From: Lagopus muta
Taxonomy: Eukaryota > Chordata > Aves > Galliformes > Phasianidae
Assembly: GCF_023343835.1 (NCBI RefSeq)
Contig: NC_064439.1
Span: forward strand, 24,306,933-24,370,932
Length of the DNA: 64,000 bases
Direction of reading: 5' to 3'
Part shown: positions 1 through 12,589 of the stretch, piece after piece
How the letters are laid out: each line of letters begins with the position of its first letter
Numbering within the stretch: position 1 is the first letter of the stretch
Notes under the pieces: generated by a model
Databases searched by the model: none
Seen by the model: only the letters and a program-made list of their open reading frames with translations
What the model was told of the DNA's origin: nothing
Made by a program: the position numbers and the translations under genes

Positions 1-627
1 CTCTGGACTCACAATGTAGATACCTAGGCCTTGTCCTTACCTGAGCTCTAATTAGGTCCCAAAGGTCCTATCCTCTCCCTCTCTGAAACAATCGATTAAA
101 CTGGATTTTACATACCTAGTGGTACACAAAATAGCGATGGGCCTATTTTGCTGCTTTCAACTCTTCCTGGACAAGCTCTATGTTGAAGCCCTCGGATGAG
201 GTGAAAATTGTCTGGACACATGATGGCTGGCATGACCTCTGCCTGTAACTTGAGGTGAACACATTATTCTGCCATTGTAGCACCATGCAGCACACACTGC
301 CTTCCTGGGTAGGCCTTCATTTGGATCTGTAGTGATAAAACCAAAGAGCCTTTCCATAGCTGAAACTGAACTCCAAGACTGTTCTGATTGGAAGATATCC
401 TGATCCTTCAAAACCTAGGCACAGAAGAAAATCTGTAGGATGCCAAACACAGTCACAATTGGATTTTTTTCATATCTTTACCTTCATAGCTGTTCTGTAG
501 ATATTTGGTTTCATTCACTTGGATAAGAGTCATCTGCTTAGACCTAGCTGTCGAAGTGTCAGGCATCTAGGATAACTCAGTTTCCCAAGCTTCCTTTACA
601 GTTATGGAGGTAGACATTGGCTTATTA
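1..627. other. Intergenic, no gene seen
   Basis: Mixed-composition intergenic DNA. The short open frames here show no recognisable domain and no splice context. Nothing can be supported beyond its being unique sequence ahead of the CR1 copy that follows. Confidence 0.6.
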
Positions 628-1260
628 CATGAGCCAGCAGTGTGCTCTTGCAGTCTGAAAGGCCAACTGCATCCTGAGTGACATCAGAAGAGTCAGCAGG
701 GTGAGGAAGGTGATTTTCCCCCTCTACTCTACCCTTGTAAGGCCCATGTGGACTAACTCCTTCAGCACAAGAAAGATGTGGAGCTGTTGGAGTGGGTCCA
801 GGGGAAGGCCATGAAGATTATCAGAGGGCTGGAGTGCCTCTTTTATGAAGAAAGGCTGAGAGGGCTGGGCTTGCACAGCCCCCTTTGGGGAGATCTCATT
901 GCAGAGTTCCATTATGTGAGGGGAACTTATAAACATGAGGGAGACCCAGCTTTTACATGGGCAGATAGCGATAGAACAAAGGTGAATGACTTTCAACTAG
1001 AACAGGAGATTTCATTTAATATTAGGAGGAAATTTTTTACTCAGAGGGTGTTGAGGCACTGGCACGGGCTGCCCAGAGAAGCTGTAGATGTTCCATCTCT
1101 GGAGGCATTCAAAGCCAAATTGGATGGGGCTCTGGGCAGCCTGATCTTGTTGGGGGCAGCCCTGCCCATGGCAAGGGGGTTGGAGGTATATGCTCTTTAA
1201 GGTCCCTTCCAACTCAAGCCATTCTGTGGTTCTATGAGTCTATGATTCTATGATTCTGTG
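628..1260 (+). mobile_element. CR1 LINE, 3' fragment
   Basis: A 5'-truncated CR1 non-LTR retrotransposon in + orientation. The frame at 778-1200 reads the C-terminal part of CR1 ORF2 after the reverse transcriptase core: a segment like [15 protein letters not shown], then FNIRRKFFTQRVLRHWHGLP and a LEAFKAKLDGALGSL motif, all typical of the family. It ends at about 1225-1260 in repeated TCTATGATTCTATGATTCTG, the usual CR1 3' terminus. The copy is degraded and cannot move itself. This is the only CR1 in the first 34 kb. Confidence 0.92.
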
Positions 1261-4200
1261 TTCACTTCCAGAGAAAAAAAAAAAGGCCACTACATTCTCA
1301 TAAATAAATCCAAGTTTGGTATTTCTGAAAAATAGTACAGTCCATATTTCTTCTTCCATTGACTGCAATGGGAGCTTGGACAACCAGTCTGTCTGAACAC
1401 ACTCCTTTGGGACAGTAGAAATGAAATGACAAAAATTCTATTTCTTGTATATTGAGACTTGATGTATTGTCAATCCTGAAAAGCACTTGTGGTATCATAG
1501 ACATAACATTTCTTTGCCCTTCTGCCACCTTTTGCTTTTGCATTTGCATCTGTGTTATCACTGTCAGTGTGGAGTGTCATTGGTTTGGATGCTGTTTGTG
1601 TAACCTTCCTTGGGTGTGTCAGAAAAGATGTTGGCAAAGGGAGCAAGATTATGGCACCAAAACATCTTACTAAGAACTGTCTGAGGAAAGACACCCACTG
1701 GACAAGCCGCTGTGGTGTCTCATCTGGCAACCAAACCTTCTGTGGCTTCTTTCCATGAAGGAACACTACTTGCCATTCAGTAATCCTTCATCACAAAAAA
1801 TTCTGTCTGGTGGAAAAAAAATGAGAATTCATGTCAAAAAGGCGTGGCTTAATCGGGAAGTTAGAGGTGAGCAACGTGGTCTGGAGGAGGAGAAGTAGGA
1901 AACCAGAGCATTTTGATCTGCCTGCCAGTCTGTAAGGGGTAATGCAAGGTTGTTTTATTGTTCCTCCAGCATAATGTATAAGGATGATTTGTAACCAGGG
2001 AGAATCTAGGGTAAATAGTTCTTGCTAGAACACTTTGCTTTCAGATATCTTAGAGGTAATCTGTGGCGGGTATGCTTGCTGTAAATCAGAGGCTATGTCT
2101 TTGCATTTGGAAGTCACTATTATTATGTTGAAGGGTGTGTGCTTACATAGTTCGAGTATGGCATTTGGAAAGAAGTAATTTCACCTCAGAGTGGAAGTTT
2201 CCCTGAGGCACAAATCCTCAACAGTGAAATTCTGTACGTGTACTTTGACATAAGCATGCCAGTGGGCATGTGCCAAATTATGCCTTTGAAGCCATGGAAG
2301 CTTGGCTGTGGGAACCTAGAACCTTGAAGAGTCCCTCAAGAGAGAGGAAACAGAGCCAGCTGGACTCATTTTCTATAGACAGAAATTTAATTGCTAGCTA
2401 GTAGCTACTATATAAGAAAAGCAATCATTTCAGGGGCCTGGAACATGCTGGTGTGGAGCTCTTGTAGGAGAAGTCAGGTGGCAGCCTGACTGTGACCCAG
2501 CTAGATCCCACTTTCTGCACATTGTTTTTATCTCCAATATTTACTGTCACGGTAAAGTATGATCATAATTATAAGAACCAACACATAGCTGTTATTAACC
2601 AGCACCTAAGAACAAACTGCAAATACTCTGCTTTCGAGTGCAAGCCAGCTGAGCAAAGAACAATTTGTCTAGAGCTAATGTCTATCAGTTCAGCTTACAT
2701 ACAGACAAGAAATTAAATCTTTGTAGTAAAATTGATGCACAGCTTCTTGTGCAATAAGTGGCTGCTCTTCCCTGCCCAGCAGTGGCTGGGCTCTGTCTTC
2801 CTCATTCTCTGGGGCCCTGCAGCCCCTGAGAGACTGACCGTCTCCTCTTTGTGGTAACAGATACCTGTCTTCTCCACCAGCTCTTTTCACTTCATCCTTC
2901 TGTGCTCACAATTTCAGCATCCTCTTTAACTCACAGAAACAATACATGTGTTATTTTGTCTGCCCACCAAAATAAAAAATTGGGCTAAAACATTGCCCTA
3001 AAAATCAGGAATTGTGTATAGTGCGCAATAATAACTTGATATTACTGTACTATTAAGATAATGTTTCTGTAGCAAAGTCATTACTTTATAAAAATAGCAC
3101 TTATGACAGTAATAAAAAGTTCTACTGAGGGAAATTAACCTATGAAAGGGGACTCACGAGGGGCTGGATTATACCTTTATCACTACTCTGAGGTCAGAGC
3201 TAATTGGCATACAACAAAGCTTATGAACTCAGAGTTGATTGCTGCCTTCTGCTTTTCTCTGCTGACAGATGAGCGCACTGCTCCCTCAATTACTCCTGTG
3301 ATTTATTTTTACTTGTAGGCAGATAAGATCAGTGCATCGTTATGTTGGACTCTGTACCAACATGGAGCAAGAGCACCTCCACTATACGGCTTACGATCTG
3401 GTCAGAAAATGGAGGTGGGTGTGAATGAAGGAAATATTTCTTCCTCCTCTTTTACATGGCAAACAAATGTTCTGATCCACAGAGATACGTAGGTGCTCTG
3501 CTGATTTGGATCTAACCTCTGTGAGGTCAGACTCACAACCATTTTAAAGTATCTTCAAGCAACAACTGATCTGCTGCATCCTGCACATCCTCTTACTGCA
3601 TGGTACAGACAAGGCAACCAGACCACTTTCAATACAGGCTAAATTAGCATTGCTGTTGTATGCCCAACATTTTTTTCGCTCCCAGAATAACAGTTCCCGC
3701 AGAGAGACCTACACTGGGGAACTGATTAAGGTTAAATACAATCCAGCAAAAAAAGCAAAATGAAAAAAACCTTTCACATTTTAAACCAGATTATTTCTCC
3801 TATCAGGAATACAATCTCACAGCAGCAGAGCTGGTGGTACTGGCTTAATTTGCTGGTATATCTTCAATTTGGATCACATCAGCCTGTGTGTGCCCTGGGT
3901 AAGAGTGCACACAAGGACAGTCACTGCCGTTCAACTGAGACACAATGGCTTGTTAAATTGTCATAAACTGATCATAAGTCTGAGTCCCAAATGGCTTACC
4001 CGAGGTCACCCAGCCGTTTGAGACACACCCAGCGACTGAACAACATCTCCGGAGTCCTCCAGCCTAGCGTCAAATACAATGGCACTTTTCCTCTCTAATT
4101 GCAACCAATTGTCACTGTCTTCTGGTGGGTATAACCAGGAGAAAACGGATATGGGAATGAGCTAAGACTGTCCAGTCAGCCCTTCCAGCTTCAGCTGAAG

Positions 4201-7200
4201 CATTGTAGCAGGGTTTCATCAGGAAAACTGTGTGGTTCTACCAGGTCCTCCTTCTCCAAAGGCAGTGAGCAATTAGATATTGTTGGTTAACTCAGCAAAA
4301 AGTTCTTGTGATAGGGATAGGTGTTGCTGCCAAATAACAAATTTCATTGAGAGTGGTTATCAGTTGCAGAAATTAGAAGTGCTTTTTACTTTGTTCAACT
4401 CCTTCCCTCCTGTCCACATCGGAGTGGCTAAGCGGTTAGTGCTATGCAGGGCATGGTTTACTAGCATTCTATAAATGACCTGGGAGAAGTAAAAATGAAG
4501 TAACAGAGCAAAGGGATGCTGTGCTGGAGGAATGCTGCTTTCCACAAGCCATGTAAACTCTAATTAACAGATAAAGGGTTCTATTATTTTCTTGTGTTTA
4601 ACTCCACCCCCATCTTCCTTTCTCTTTAACCATATGCCTTCTCACCCGCCAGTTTAAAGTCGTGTGTACACATGGCCTGATGAAAGCCTACACAAATCAA
4701 TGCCAACACTCCCATTGACTTCAATGGGCTTTGTAAAAGAGAGAGAAGAGAATAGGTGATTATTTCTCCCTTCCAAATGGCAAGTCCCTCCTTAAATTAA
4801 ACAATCCATACAGTAGTCATAACTGCTTTTTTCAGTGCATGGGCATAACTACTCCAATCCTCTAAGCAGTTGGTCTCTATAATGCTTAGAAAATTATTTT
4901 AAATAGACTTCACATCTACAAAAAAAGGATCTTTTTTTACGTCTAAGTACCTAGGGTTTGATCCCAGCAGTTGTTACCAGCATATCTGCACAGACCTCAA
5001 TTTGCACATACAGAAGGACTGCCCAGAGCAGCACTTGCTGCATGGTCAAAATCATTTTGATATCCATGAGTAGTCCCCTCAAAGCCATAAATGTAGGGTC
5101 ACGCTGCTGTTGATGTTCAGCCAGCTATCTAGGCGTGCTCTCAGTTAATGACTCGCCTGGCATTTCAGTACCATGTCCCTCAGATGAGTGTGCCAGCTCC
5201 CCACTCTGCAGCCGGGGAACTGAGCTGTGTGTTCTCAGAAGTACTGAGCTATCACCCTCTCAAATGGAGTAGCCTGAGTCGGTGAGGCCTAGGTGACTTC
5301 ACAGCATCATATAAATTGAACATCTGTGTGCAACAAGACACCGAGTTCGAATATCAGTCTTGCCTGCAAACTTATGCTGACTATAACACCTTCATCTATC
5401 TTCCCTACCCTACAAGAGGGCATGAAAGGATTCCTCCACCCCTTCCTCTCGATGCACTGAAGTGTAAAAATCCCAAGGGAATTTAAAAAGTTATTTTCTT
5501 TTCCATCATGTCTGCCTCCGCATTTTGCCTGCTTAACAAAAGGCTAATCCATCGCTTAGACATGGAAAAGAAATCAATTGTTAATTTAGTGTGATAGTAT
5601 GCTCTGGATATCCAAACATCTTCACTCCAAAAGGCTGATTACTCTTCTTTAACAGTACTTGCACAGAAATGATCCAACTAGATATAGAAGTGGAGGTGAT
5701 ACGTAAATTGTTCTTACACAAAATGGAACGCATGGAACACTGTTTTTCTAATCTTTCAACTAAAATATGATTTTTGGTTGTTCTTCAGAATGTCTGCCTG
5801 ATTAAATATCCTTGAAAAAACATGTATGGGACTGCAATAAAGAAAAATAAAAAGGCTTCTTTTAATCAGTAATTACATAGCAATTATTACTATTTGTATC
5901 TAACGTGTAATATCTGTAGAAAGAACACATGTAATTTATCCTCCAAAAGCCAAAAAGATTTGGCTTAAGCAAAACCACCTTACACTTTCCCTCACATTTA
6001 CAACAGAAAAGGAGACCGCAGATGGGGAGCTTGTGTGCCTCGGCCAAGGGCTGGGAACATTCAGCTCAGAGATAGGAGCTGCCCATGAAGCTTTCAGTCT
6101 GTCATCTGGAAGCGGGTGAAAACACCTCTACAGTCCGTGTGGTTTTCCTACTGTCTCCAGTAGAGGAGTCTTTCCTTTGAGCCAACTGATAAAATCCTTC
6201 AGGTTTTAACCTGAAGCATGAGCTCTCACTTTTGTGTAGGTGGCACAGTAACTGCGTCCTGTGTCGCAATGGGCTTTTGCACAATGCCCTCCGCGTGCAT
6301 TTTGCAGTAGAAGGTTAAGAAAATCGATCAAATCATTTTCATGTGATGACTGGGGAGGGGAAGATTCTTCATTAACACACTGTGAAATATCACTTCGTTT
6401 ACTATGCTACTTAGTAAATCGCAAGGGAAAAAAAAAAAAACATCATGAATTCCTTTAACTCTACAGTGTTTGAATACTTAGAAAATAATGGAGTTTGTAC
6501 TGCCTAGAGTCAGCCAATCTGACTATATTTTGCCATAGATGCTTTCAGATAAAACTGTTACAAAATTTTATTTGGAGTCTAACCTTGATTATAGTCCATT
6601 TAAGCCATACGTGACTTGACTAAAAAAAATCAGTCTTTCCATACAGCTGATTAAAACTGAGTTGTGATCTGGTGACAGGTGGCTACAAAACTAGCTTAGA
6701 AACTTCTGGGGAAATCACTGAGTATAAGACAGAAACTCTCACAGACACCAGAAGCTTTTCCACTTGTGTAACAATGACAAAAGCATATGCAGGCCTATGG
6801 CAAAGTTGGCCTTGTGAATGTGGGTCAGGGAGAAGTCACAAGTGCACGTGGATGGATCAAGGATGTCCTTCAGGCTCTCCAGGCTGAACGTGTGCCCTGC
6901 CCTCATCCTGATGCCATGCTGGGGTACAAGTTGTTCTCCCAAGAGCTGCTGCCAGCTGGGGAAGAGCAGACCCAAAGGGAGCTCAGGAACTTCCAACCTG
7001 GATTGTGTCCCTACAAACTGGGGCCAGGAAAGCACTGCAGTAGGCACACAGTAGTCCTGCAATTCATGACCCACAAACATTTTAAAGTCGGAGATAGAAA
7101 CCTCTCACAGTTCATGGGATCTATCAGCTAAAGACTTAATGGATTTCTCGTCCCTTGCGTGAACAATGTAAATCCATTTTAAAAAAGAAACGCTACTCAG

Positions 7201-8236
7201 CAGAAACCTTATGGTTTTAAACTGAAGTTGATGGGTTAGAGATGGAATGTACCATTAAAACCTACCCATTTTAAAGTGGTAATAAGGAGACAGATGCATA
7301 TTTGAATGTTTCTCTTTAATTTTTCCAACACCTAATCTCTCGAATGAGAGCAATCAGAAAAGAGGCATTCTAATTCTCTTGTGGGATAGAGAAGGCGCCA
7401 GAGATCAAGTGATAACCACGCTGTGTCTCCAGCCATTCTCAGGAGACTTTTGGCTATGTGTGAACCCAAAACAGAGAAGAGAGTTTTAAGCACAGTGTCT
7501 GCCAGAACTTCAACAGCAGACGCGCTTCTGCTCTCATGGCATGAACCCAAACCGTGGACAATCTGTTTCAGAAGGCTTTGCAGAATGTCAGGCTTGCACA
7601 TTCTGCTTTAGTTTACATAAAGATCTTTCTCACACACACATACCTCGAAGCTAAAAGAACAATGAGGTCTTGAAGTTAGTCACTCTAAAGGTAGAAAGTG
7701 CCAGACGTGAGGTTACATATGCAACCCAAATTTAGTTCCTCGTATGAGTTCATGATTAGACATGCTTTAATTACATGGCCACACAACTTTTTCCATAAGG
7801 ACAGTGATAACCAAGGCCTGACTTACTAGGGAAGCACAGAAGTAATGAACACAGTGGGTATCACCACGTGCTGGACAGTCCTAATGAAGGACACTTTGAC
7901 CAGTCTGCACAGTAAGAAAAGGACAGCACAGCACAGCTCTGTCCTGCACAGTGGAGACAGGAGGCCGAGGAACTTCCCCGTGCCATGTCAGCAGGCTCCT
8001 TCCCACCAAAAACTGCCTGCTGTAAGGGCATGAAAGGAGAAGAGCAGAGAGGGAAGGCAGCAGGCTGCAGCACAAAGCACGACATCAGGGGAATCGCCGA
8101 CAAAAAGGGGCAGGCTGCAGCCAAGGTTGCTCTCTAGCCTATGACCTGCTTTGTTTCTGCAGCAATCTGGTTCACATTAGGAGTGCAGCACTGACAAAAC
8201 TGGGGGGGTGGGGGGTGTTGTTGTGGGTTTTTTGGT
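1261..8236. other. Intergenic, no gene seen
   Basis: About 7 kb of moderately AT-rich DNA between the CR1 copy and the first CpG island. No open frame resembles a known exon. The overlapping frames of about 113 aa on both strands at 6739-7131 have no family signature. A stretch around 3000-3400 is rich in ATTA/TAAT cores and could be a regulatory element, but that is only a compositional impression. In human the gene on this side of DLX6 is SEM1; no SEM1 exon was recognised here. Confidence 0.5.
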
Positions 8237-8267
8237 TGTTTTGTTTGTTTGTTTGTTTGTTTGTTTG
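8237..8267. repeat. (GTTT)n microsatellite
   Basis: About seven tandem GTTT units, followed immediately by a G-rich run (GGGGGGAGGGGGG). It is a simple repeat just ahead of the first CpG island. Confidence 0.9.
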
Positions 8268-8449
8268 GGGGGAGGGGGGAAGGGCGGTGTCATTTGCTGG
8301 CAATTCCGTGGCTTTTCTCACCTCTTCTCTAAATATCTCTTTGTTCAGCCTCGTGCCTTTGAAACTTTACGCTCAGGTCTAGCTATCTTTGTATTTTCAG
8401 CCCTAAGAACAAAGTAGGCACGAACTCGAAAACAACCGTGGACTCATCA

Positions 8450-9260
8450 AGGCCTAAAGTTCTCCCCAGCACGAGGCCCCCCAATCATCTCCACGACCCC
8501 GAGCCGCCGCGGCGTTACCGAAACGCGGTCTGACTGCCGCGACCGCCTCAAGGAGCGGCTCGTGCTTCCCCGGCCCGCCTCAGCTCAGCAGGTGAGGGAC
8601 GCCGCGGGAAGCTCGGCCGGAGGGCGCCCGGCTCCCCGGGGTTTTAAGGTCGCCTCTCAAGGCGCCGTTTTCTCCTCGCCGCGTCTTCAGCGAGACGCCC
8701 TGCGAGGGCGCCCGGAGCCCCGCCGGCCCGGGGGGACCGGCGTCTGCCGGGATCGCCCTTCAGGGATCGGGACGAGGCGAGCGCCGTTCTTCGCGGAGCT
8801 CGGCAAAAGCGGAGCGCCGAGGAGGCCCTCGCCAGCGGCGGCCGACCGCTGCGGGCGGCCCCGGCGGCAGGCAGGCCGCGGCGGGGCCGGGCCGGGCCAG
8901 GCGGCCGCGGCGAGGCGGGGCAGGCGGCCGAGGCGGGGCGGCGGCTCGCTCCCGCTTGGCGCGCCGCCGCCGCCCGCCAGGCGCCACGGCCGCGGGGCCG
9001 GGCAGCGCCCCCAGGTGCGCCTCGCTCCCCGCCGCTCCCCGGCAGCCCGGCCGGCTCCGCGCCGCCCGGCACCGCCTCCGCAGCGCGGCGGGAAGGGAGG
9101 GCCGGGAGGGCTCCGAGTCCGAGCCGGCCCCGCGCGCAGCCCCCCGTGGCCGGGAGCGCCGGGCACGCCGGAGCCCCGGGTCGCGGCGCCGAGCCCGATC
9201 CGATGGCGGCTGTGACCGGGGCTCGGTGTGATTTACGCGGTGTTCGCTGCCGAAGGGAGG
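8450..9260. promoter_or_regulatory. CpG island 9 kb upstream of DLX6
   Basis: Extremely GC-rich and CpG-dense DNA with GGGCC pentamer stretches near 8885-8900. Long frames are open on both strands at once (for example 8562-9215 on + and 8687-9166 on -), as expected of GC-rich DNA with few stop codons, so none is called a gene. No known gene start is recognised. It could be a remote DLX6 promoter or silencer element or the start of a non-coding transcript. In mammals a DLX6 antisense RNA (DLX6-AS1/Evf2) is known, but the sequence alone does not show one here. Confidence 0.6.
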
Positions 9261-9500
9261 TTTAAAGATCAGTAATGAAGTCGCACGCTCGGCTGCTCGG
9301 GCGTTTATGGAAAAGCGATTGGCCGGGTCCGATAAATCAATCCTGCTCCTCCGGCCTCTGTCCCACTGGTTTCAGCGCTCCAGAATTTTCTCCCTTGCGG
9401 AAGGAACCACATCTAACCGGGCGCCGCGTGGAAACGCACCGTGCCAGAAGCCAACGTGCTAATTAATTATAGATTAATGGCAGCTAAAACTCGGCCGGAA
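9235..9500. promoter_or_regulatory. Candidate conserved noncoding block
   Basis: At the edge of the CpG island the sequence becomes AT-richer. It contains GATAAATCAATC near 9340 and TAATTAATTATAGATTAATGG near 9461, a cluster of overlapping TAAT homeodomain cores. It has no coding potential. A regulatory role is inferred from composition and position upstream of DLX6. Confidence 0.35.
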
Positions 9501-10779
9501 CGACACAGAGAAAAAAAAAAAGATCCACGCTGACCAAACGTAGCGTGTCATCACATACATTACGGTCACTTGAAATTCTGTCTTCCGGGGGGCACCGCAT
9601 AACGCCCTCGGCGCCCTGCCCAGCTGGCAGCGGGCTTTGCTGGGGGCTGAGGTCAAACCCACGGGAGTCCCGAGCTCTGCATCCCGCCCGGCCCTGCTGA
9701 GGGCGCCGGGAGAGGAGAGCTGAACAACCTGCCCGCGTTTCCTCTGCTTGGGTTTGAGCTGCTCGAGCCTTGAGTCACCGGCGGAGGAAGAGCGCGGTCA
9801 CTCGTCAGTCTATTCGTTCCGACGTATAAAGAATGTTTCTGGCTTTGTTTTATTCAAAGCTTAATTTGAAACTGATTAAAAATTAGCCCTCGGACTGCGC
9901 ACTGGATTGCAGCCAGACGCGGTGCTGCCGCTCCTCGGGACTCCGGAAATACCCGGCAGGACCGGGAGGGAAACCGAGGGCTCCCACTCGGCTGGTTGGG
10001 ATGGAAGCGCGGTGCCACGGCTGCAGCCTTTCACATTTTAATTGTTCTGAACCGGCGGGGTATTTCGCCAGAACCGACACGTCAACGGTGGGAGCAATCA
10101 CACCTACAGGAGGAGGATGTCGTGGTTTTTGATTTCCTCTTCGTCTCGCACACAAACACCGCATTTCTGGATCTGTCTGTGTACACACGCATAGAAAATT
10201 GTGGGTGGCTGCATACCGCACACACGCGTACATAAATTTCTCTAATATGTTTCCACGCTCAGGGGCCGGATCGGCGGCAAATAAACGTTCCCTGATTTAG
10301 AGCGCTCCTCAGGTGCTGCAAACACTGATGAACCAAAATCCGTACGCAGAAAATGAGCGCTTCCTTCGTACGCACACACATACACACACGGCCAGAGAGA
10401 GGGAGAAGGAGAGGGAGGAAAAGAAAGGAAAGGGGAACTCGATTTATTCTCATTTGTTTATCTCTAGATTTTCCCCCCTTTCTGCAAATTCATTTGAATA
10501 GCTTTCAAGCTGCAAAATGGAAATGTGGCTCCTGCCCTCTATTTCAGCAGCAGCGTCCTGGCAACAGAGCAATTTTCTATCATCAAGGATAAATGGCATC
10601 GAACAGAACATTCTGATAAAAAAGAAAAAAAGCTTTAGCCCGAGAAGCCCATGATTGCTGCCCTTCCTGTCTGTCATCCCTTTACAAAATCCTCTCCTCC
10701 AAACCTGAGCTGCATGCTGTCAGAGCTAATAACGTCTTCTGAAGAAAAGGGGAAGAAACGGCATTCATGCACAATGTTC
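9501..10779. other. Upstream DLX6 noncoding DNA, no gene
   Basis: Noncoding DNA of mixed GC. It has an AT-rich patch with TAAT/ATTA motifs at about 9835-9890, a short imperfect CA tract at 10369-10390 and a purine-rich GA tract at 10393-10435. No exon is recognised. Confidence 0.4.
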
Positions 10780-11050
10780 CCATTTATTACATAGAGTGCT
10801 TATTTAAAAATCGCAAATATATTTGTTTGGTTCACCGCAAATTAAAACCGAGATATAGGAAGTTACGCGATGCAACAATTATTCGTGTCACAGCAGAGCA
10901 TCAAACCCTCATATCTTGCTTTTCCATTGGTTAGTGCGTGTGCGCGCGTTGTGTATGTGTGTGTAACGCAGGGAATATCCCTTGTTATGAAAATAAAAAA
11001 CCACTCCGATCCTCTGGGTAAGGCTGTGTTTTGTTGGTCTAGAGCTAAGG
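10780..11050. promoter_or_regulatory. Candidate conserved noncoding block
   Basis: An AT-rich stretch with CAAATTAAAACC, CAACAATTATTCGTG and an inverted CCAAT motif (CCATTGG at about 10924-10930), followed by a GTGCGCGCGTTGTG purine-pyrimidine alternation. There is no coding signal. It sits just ahead of a CpG island and resembles the enhancer-plus-CpG pattern repeated across this locus. Function is inferred only. Confidence 0.3.
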
Positions 11051-11079
11051 GGGAACAAAACGCACACTGATGTAGGCAG

Positions 11080-11430
11080 GCAGAGCCCGAGCGCGGGGGA
11101 CCGAGCGCAGAGCCGCCCGCAGAGGCCGGCCGGTGTGCGGAGCTGCCGGGTGCGCGGGGCGAGGTGCGGCCGTCCCGGCCCCGCATACTGGCTTTGGCTG
11201 AGAGTGCGGAGTGCGCGCCTGCAGGGAGAGGGACTACGAGGCGTGGAGGAACCCCGTGGGGCTGTCCGAGCTCTCTCTCAGAGCAGGCCGAGGAGATGTG
11301 GAAAGACAAGGCCGGGAGGCGCTGCCGGAGTGCCGGGGAGCGGCGATGGCTCCGTGCGGAGCCCGCACCTGCGCCACCTCCCCCGGCCCGTTCCCACCGC
11401 CGCTCCGTGACGACGGGAAGATTAACGAGG
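11080..11430. promoter_or_regulatory. CpG island
   Basis: A GC- and CpG-dense island about 7 kb upstream of DLX6. Open frames on the + strand here (11164-11613, 11135-11410) overlap each other in different frames and match no family, so they are treated as composition artefacts. The island runs into an AT-rich patch at 11465-11490 with CAATTAATACTTTTAATTACC. Confidence 0.55.
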
Positions 11431-11624
11431 CCTCTCGGCAGCACCTGTCTGTTTAAGCTGTCGACACAGACAATTAATACTTTTAATTACCCCTACCGGG
11501 AAACTAACCAGAGCCCCTCCGCTCTGGGTTGCCCGCTGCGCTTTCTCACCCGCAAAAAGAAGCAGCGCGGCGGAGGGAGGAGCGGCGTGGGGGGCGGGGG
11601 GGTTCTTCGTTGAAAGATTGGGAA

Positions 11625-11662
11625 TTATTATAGGGGGTCGGGGGGGGGTGGGGGGGGGGGAA
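11625..11662. repeat. G-rich tract, possible G-quadruplex
   Basis: On the + strand, G runs of several bases separated by one or two other bases (GGGGGTCGGGGGGGGGTGGGG...). This satisfies the simple G-quadruplex pattern. No function is shown. Confidence 0.7.
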
Positions 11663-11999
11663 GATTTGAGTTTGGGTTTATTTACTCTGCTTCCCCCAGA
11701 ACCCCGAGGAACGCACAGCGCTGGCCCTCATGAGGACTCCCTGAGACCATCCCGGCCCTGGCGGCCCACGGGCTCCCCGCACACACGGCTCCGGCCCGTC
11801 CTCGGGCACCGCTCCCTGTGCCCCAGCGCTATGAGGAGCCGGGAGCTCCCCTGTGGGAACCCCGCGCCTCTCTCGGGCCTCGCAGCTCTGTCATAGCCGC
11901 GGTGTCCCGCGTTAAAACAATGTAAATCCGCGACGGATCCTGAATGTGAATGAGGCATGGGTCGTGTGACTGCTGCTGAGCTGTGCCGCGCCGAATGTG

Positions 12000-12200
12000 G
12001 CTTTAATTAAATGTCTTCCGGCTCTAAAAGATTACACGTTGTGCAAAATATATCCTAGCATGAAATTCACTTCCACGATACGAAATTAGGTTACTTATAA
12101 ATGTCTTCATTAAAAAAAAAAAAAAAAAAATCACTTCTCTCCGTTTTGCTTTCTGCTTTGTCGAATAGAGCGCTCCGGCGGGGAAGGAGGGCTGGGACCG
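12000..12200. other. AT-rich noncoding patch with A run
   Basis: AT-rich sequence with TTTAATTAAATG near 12003 and a run of about 18 A at 12112-12130, followed by GTGTATTTATAGCGGCACGTG at about 12200. No exon is recognised. Confidence 0.4.
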
Positions 12201-12589
12201 TGTATTTATAGCGGCACGTGTAACAAAACCTGCCCGAGCGGGCGGACGAGGGCTGCTCGCTGCAATTCGCAGCACGGGAAAGTCAATCCCGAGCTGATTC
12301 GTTTCAGCCCCGCTGTCAGAGCCCGCTGCCTCCGCACCCCGTGCTGCGGAGCTCCCACCTCCTCCCCCCGCATCCCTCCGCGGCTGTGCAGGGCTGGGCG
12401 TGGGTCGGGCAGGTGGGGAGAGTCGGCCCGCTTCTCTCCCAAAATAAAATTAATTAAATCCTTAAAACTAATAAAAAAATAATTCTAGTCGGGAGGAGGG
12501 CAGCTCGCGGTGAGCCTCGGACCGCCGGCACAGAGCGGTTCCCTCGGTATGGGGGGACCGAAGCCGCCTCAGGCAGCGTTATGTTGGTC

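Noticed and set aside
778-1200. 140-aa open frame as a gene
   Set aside because: It is the surviving C-terminal part of CR1 ORF2 in a truncated element, not a host gene.
6739-7131. Overlapping open frames of about 113 aa on both strands
   Set aside because: No domain or conserved motif on either strand, and no splice or promoter context. Mutual overlap suggests chance.
8562-9215. 217-aa open frame on + in the CpG island
   Set aside because: Arg/Pro/Ala-rich with no domain; antisense and shifted frames are equally open, which GC-rich DNA explains. No supporting splice or start context.
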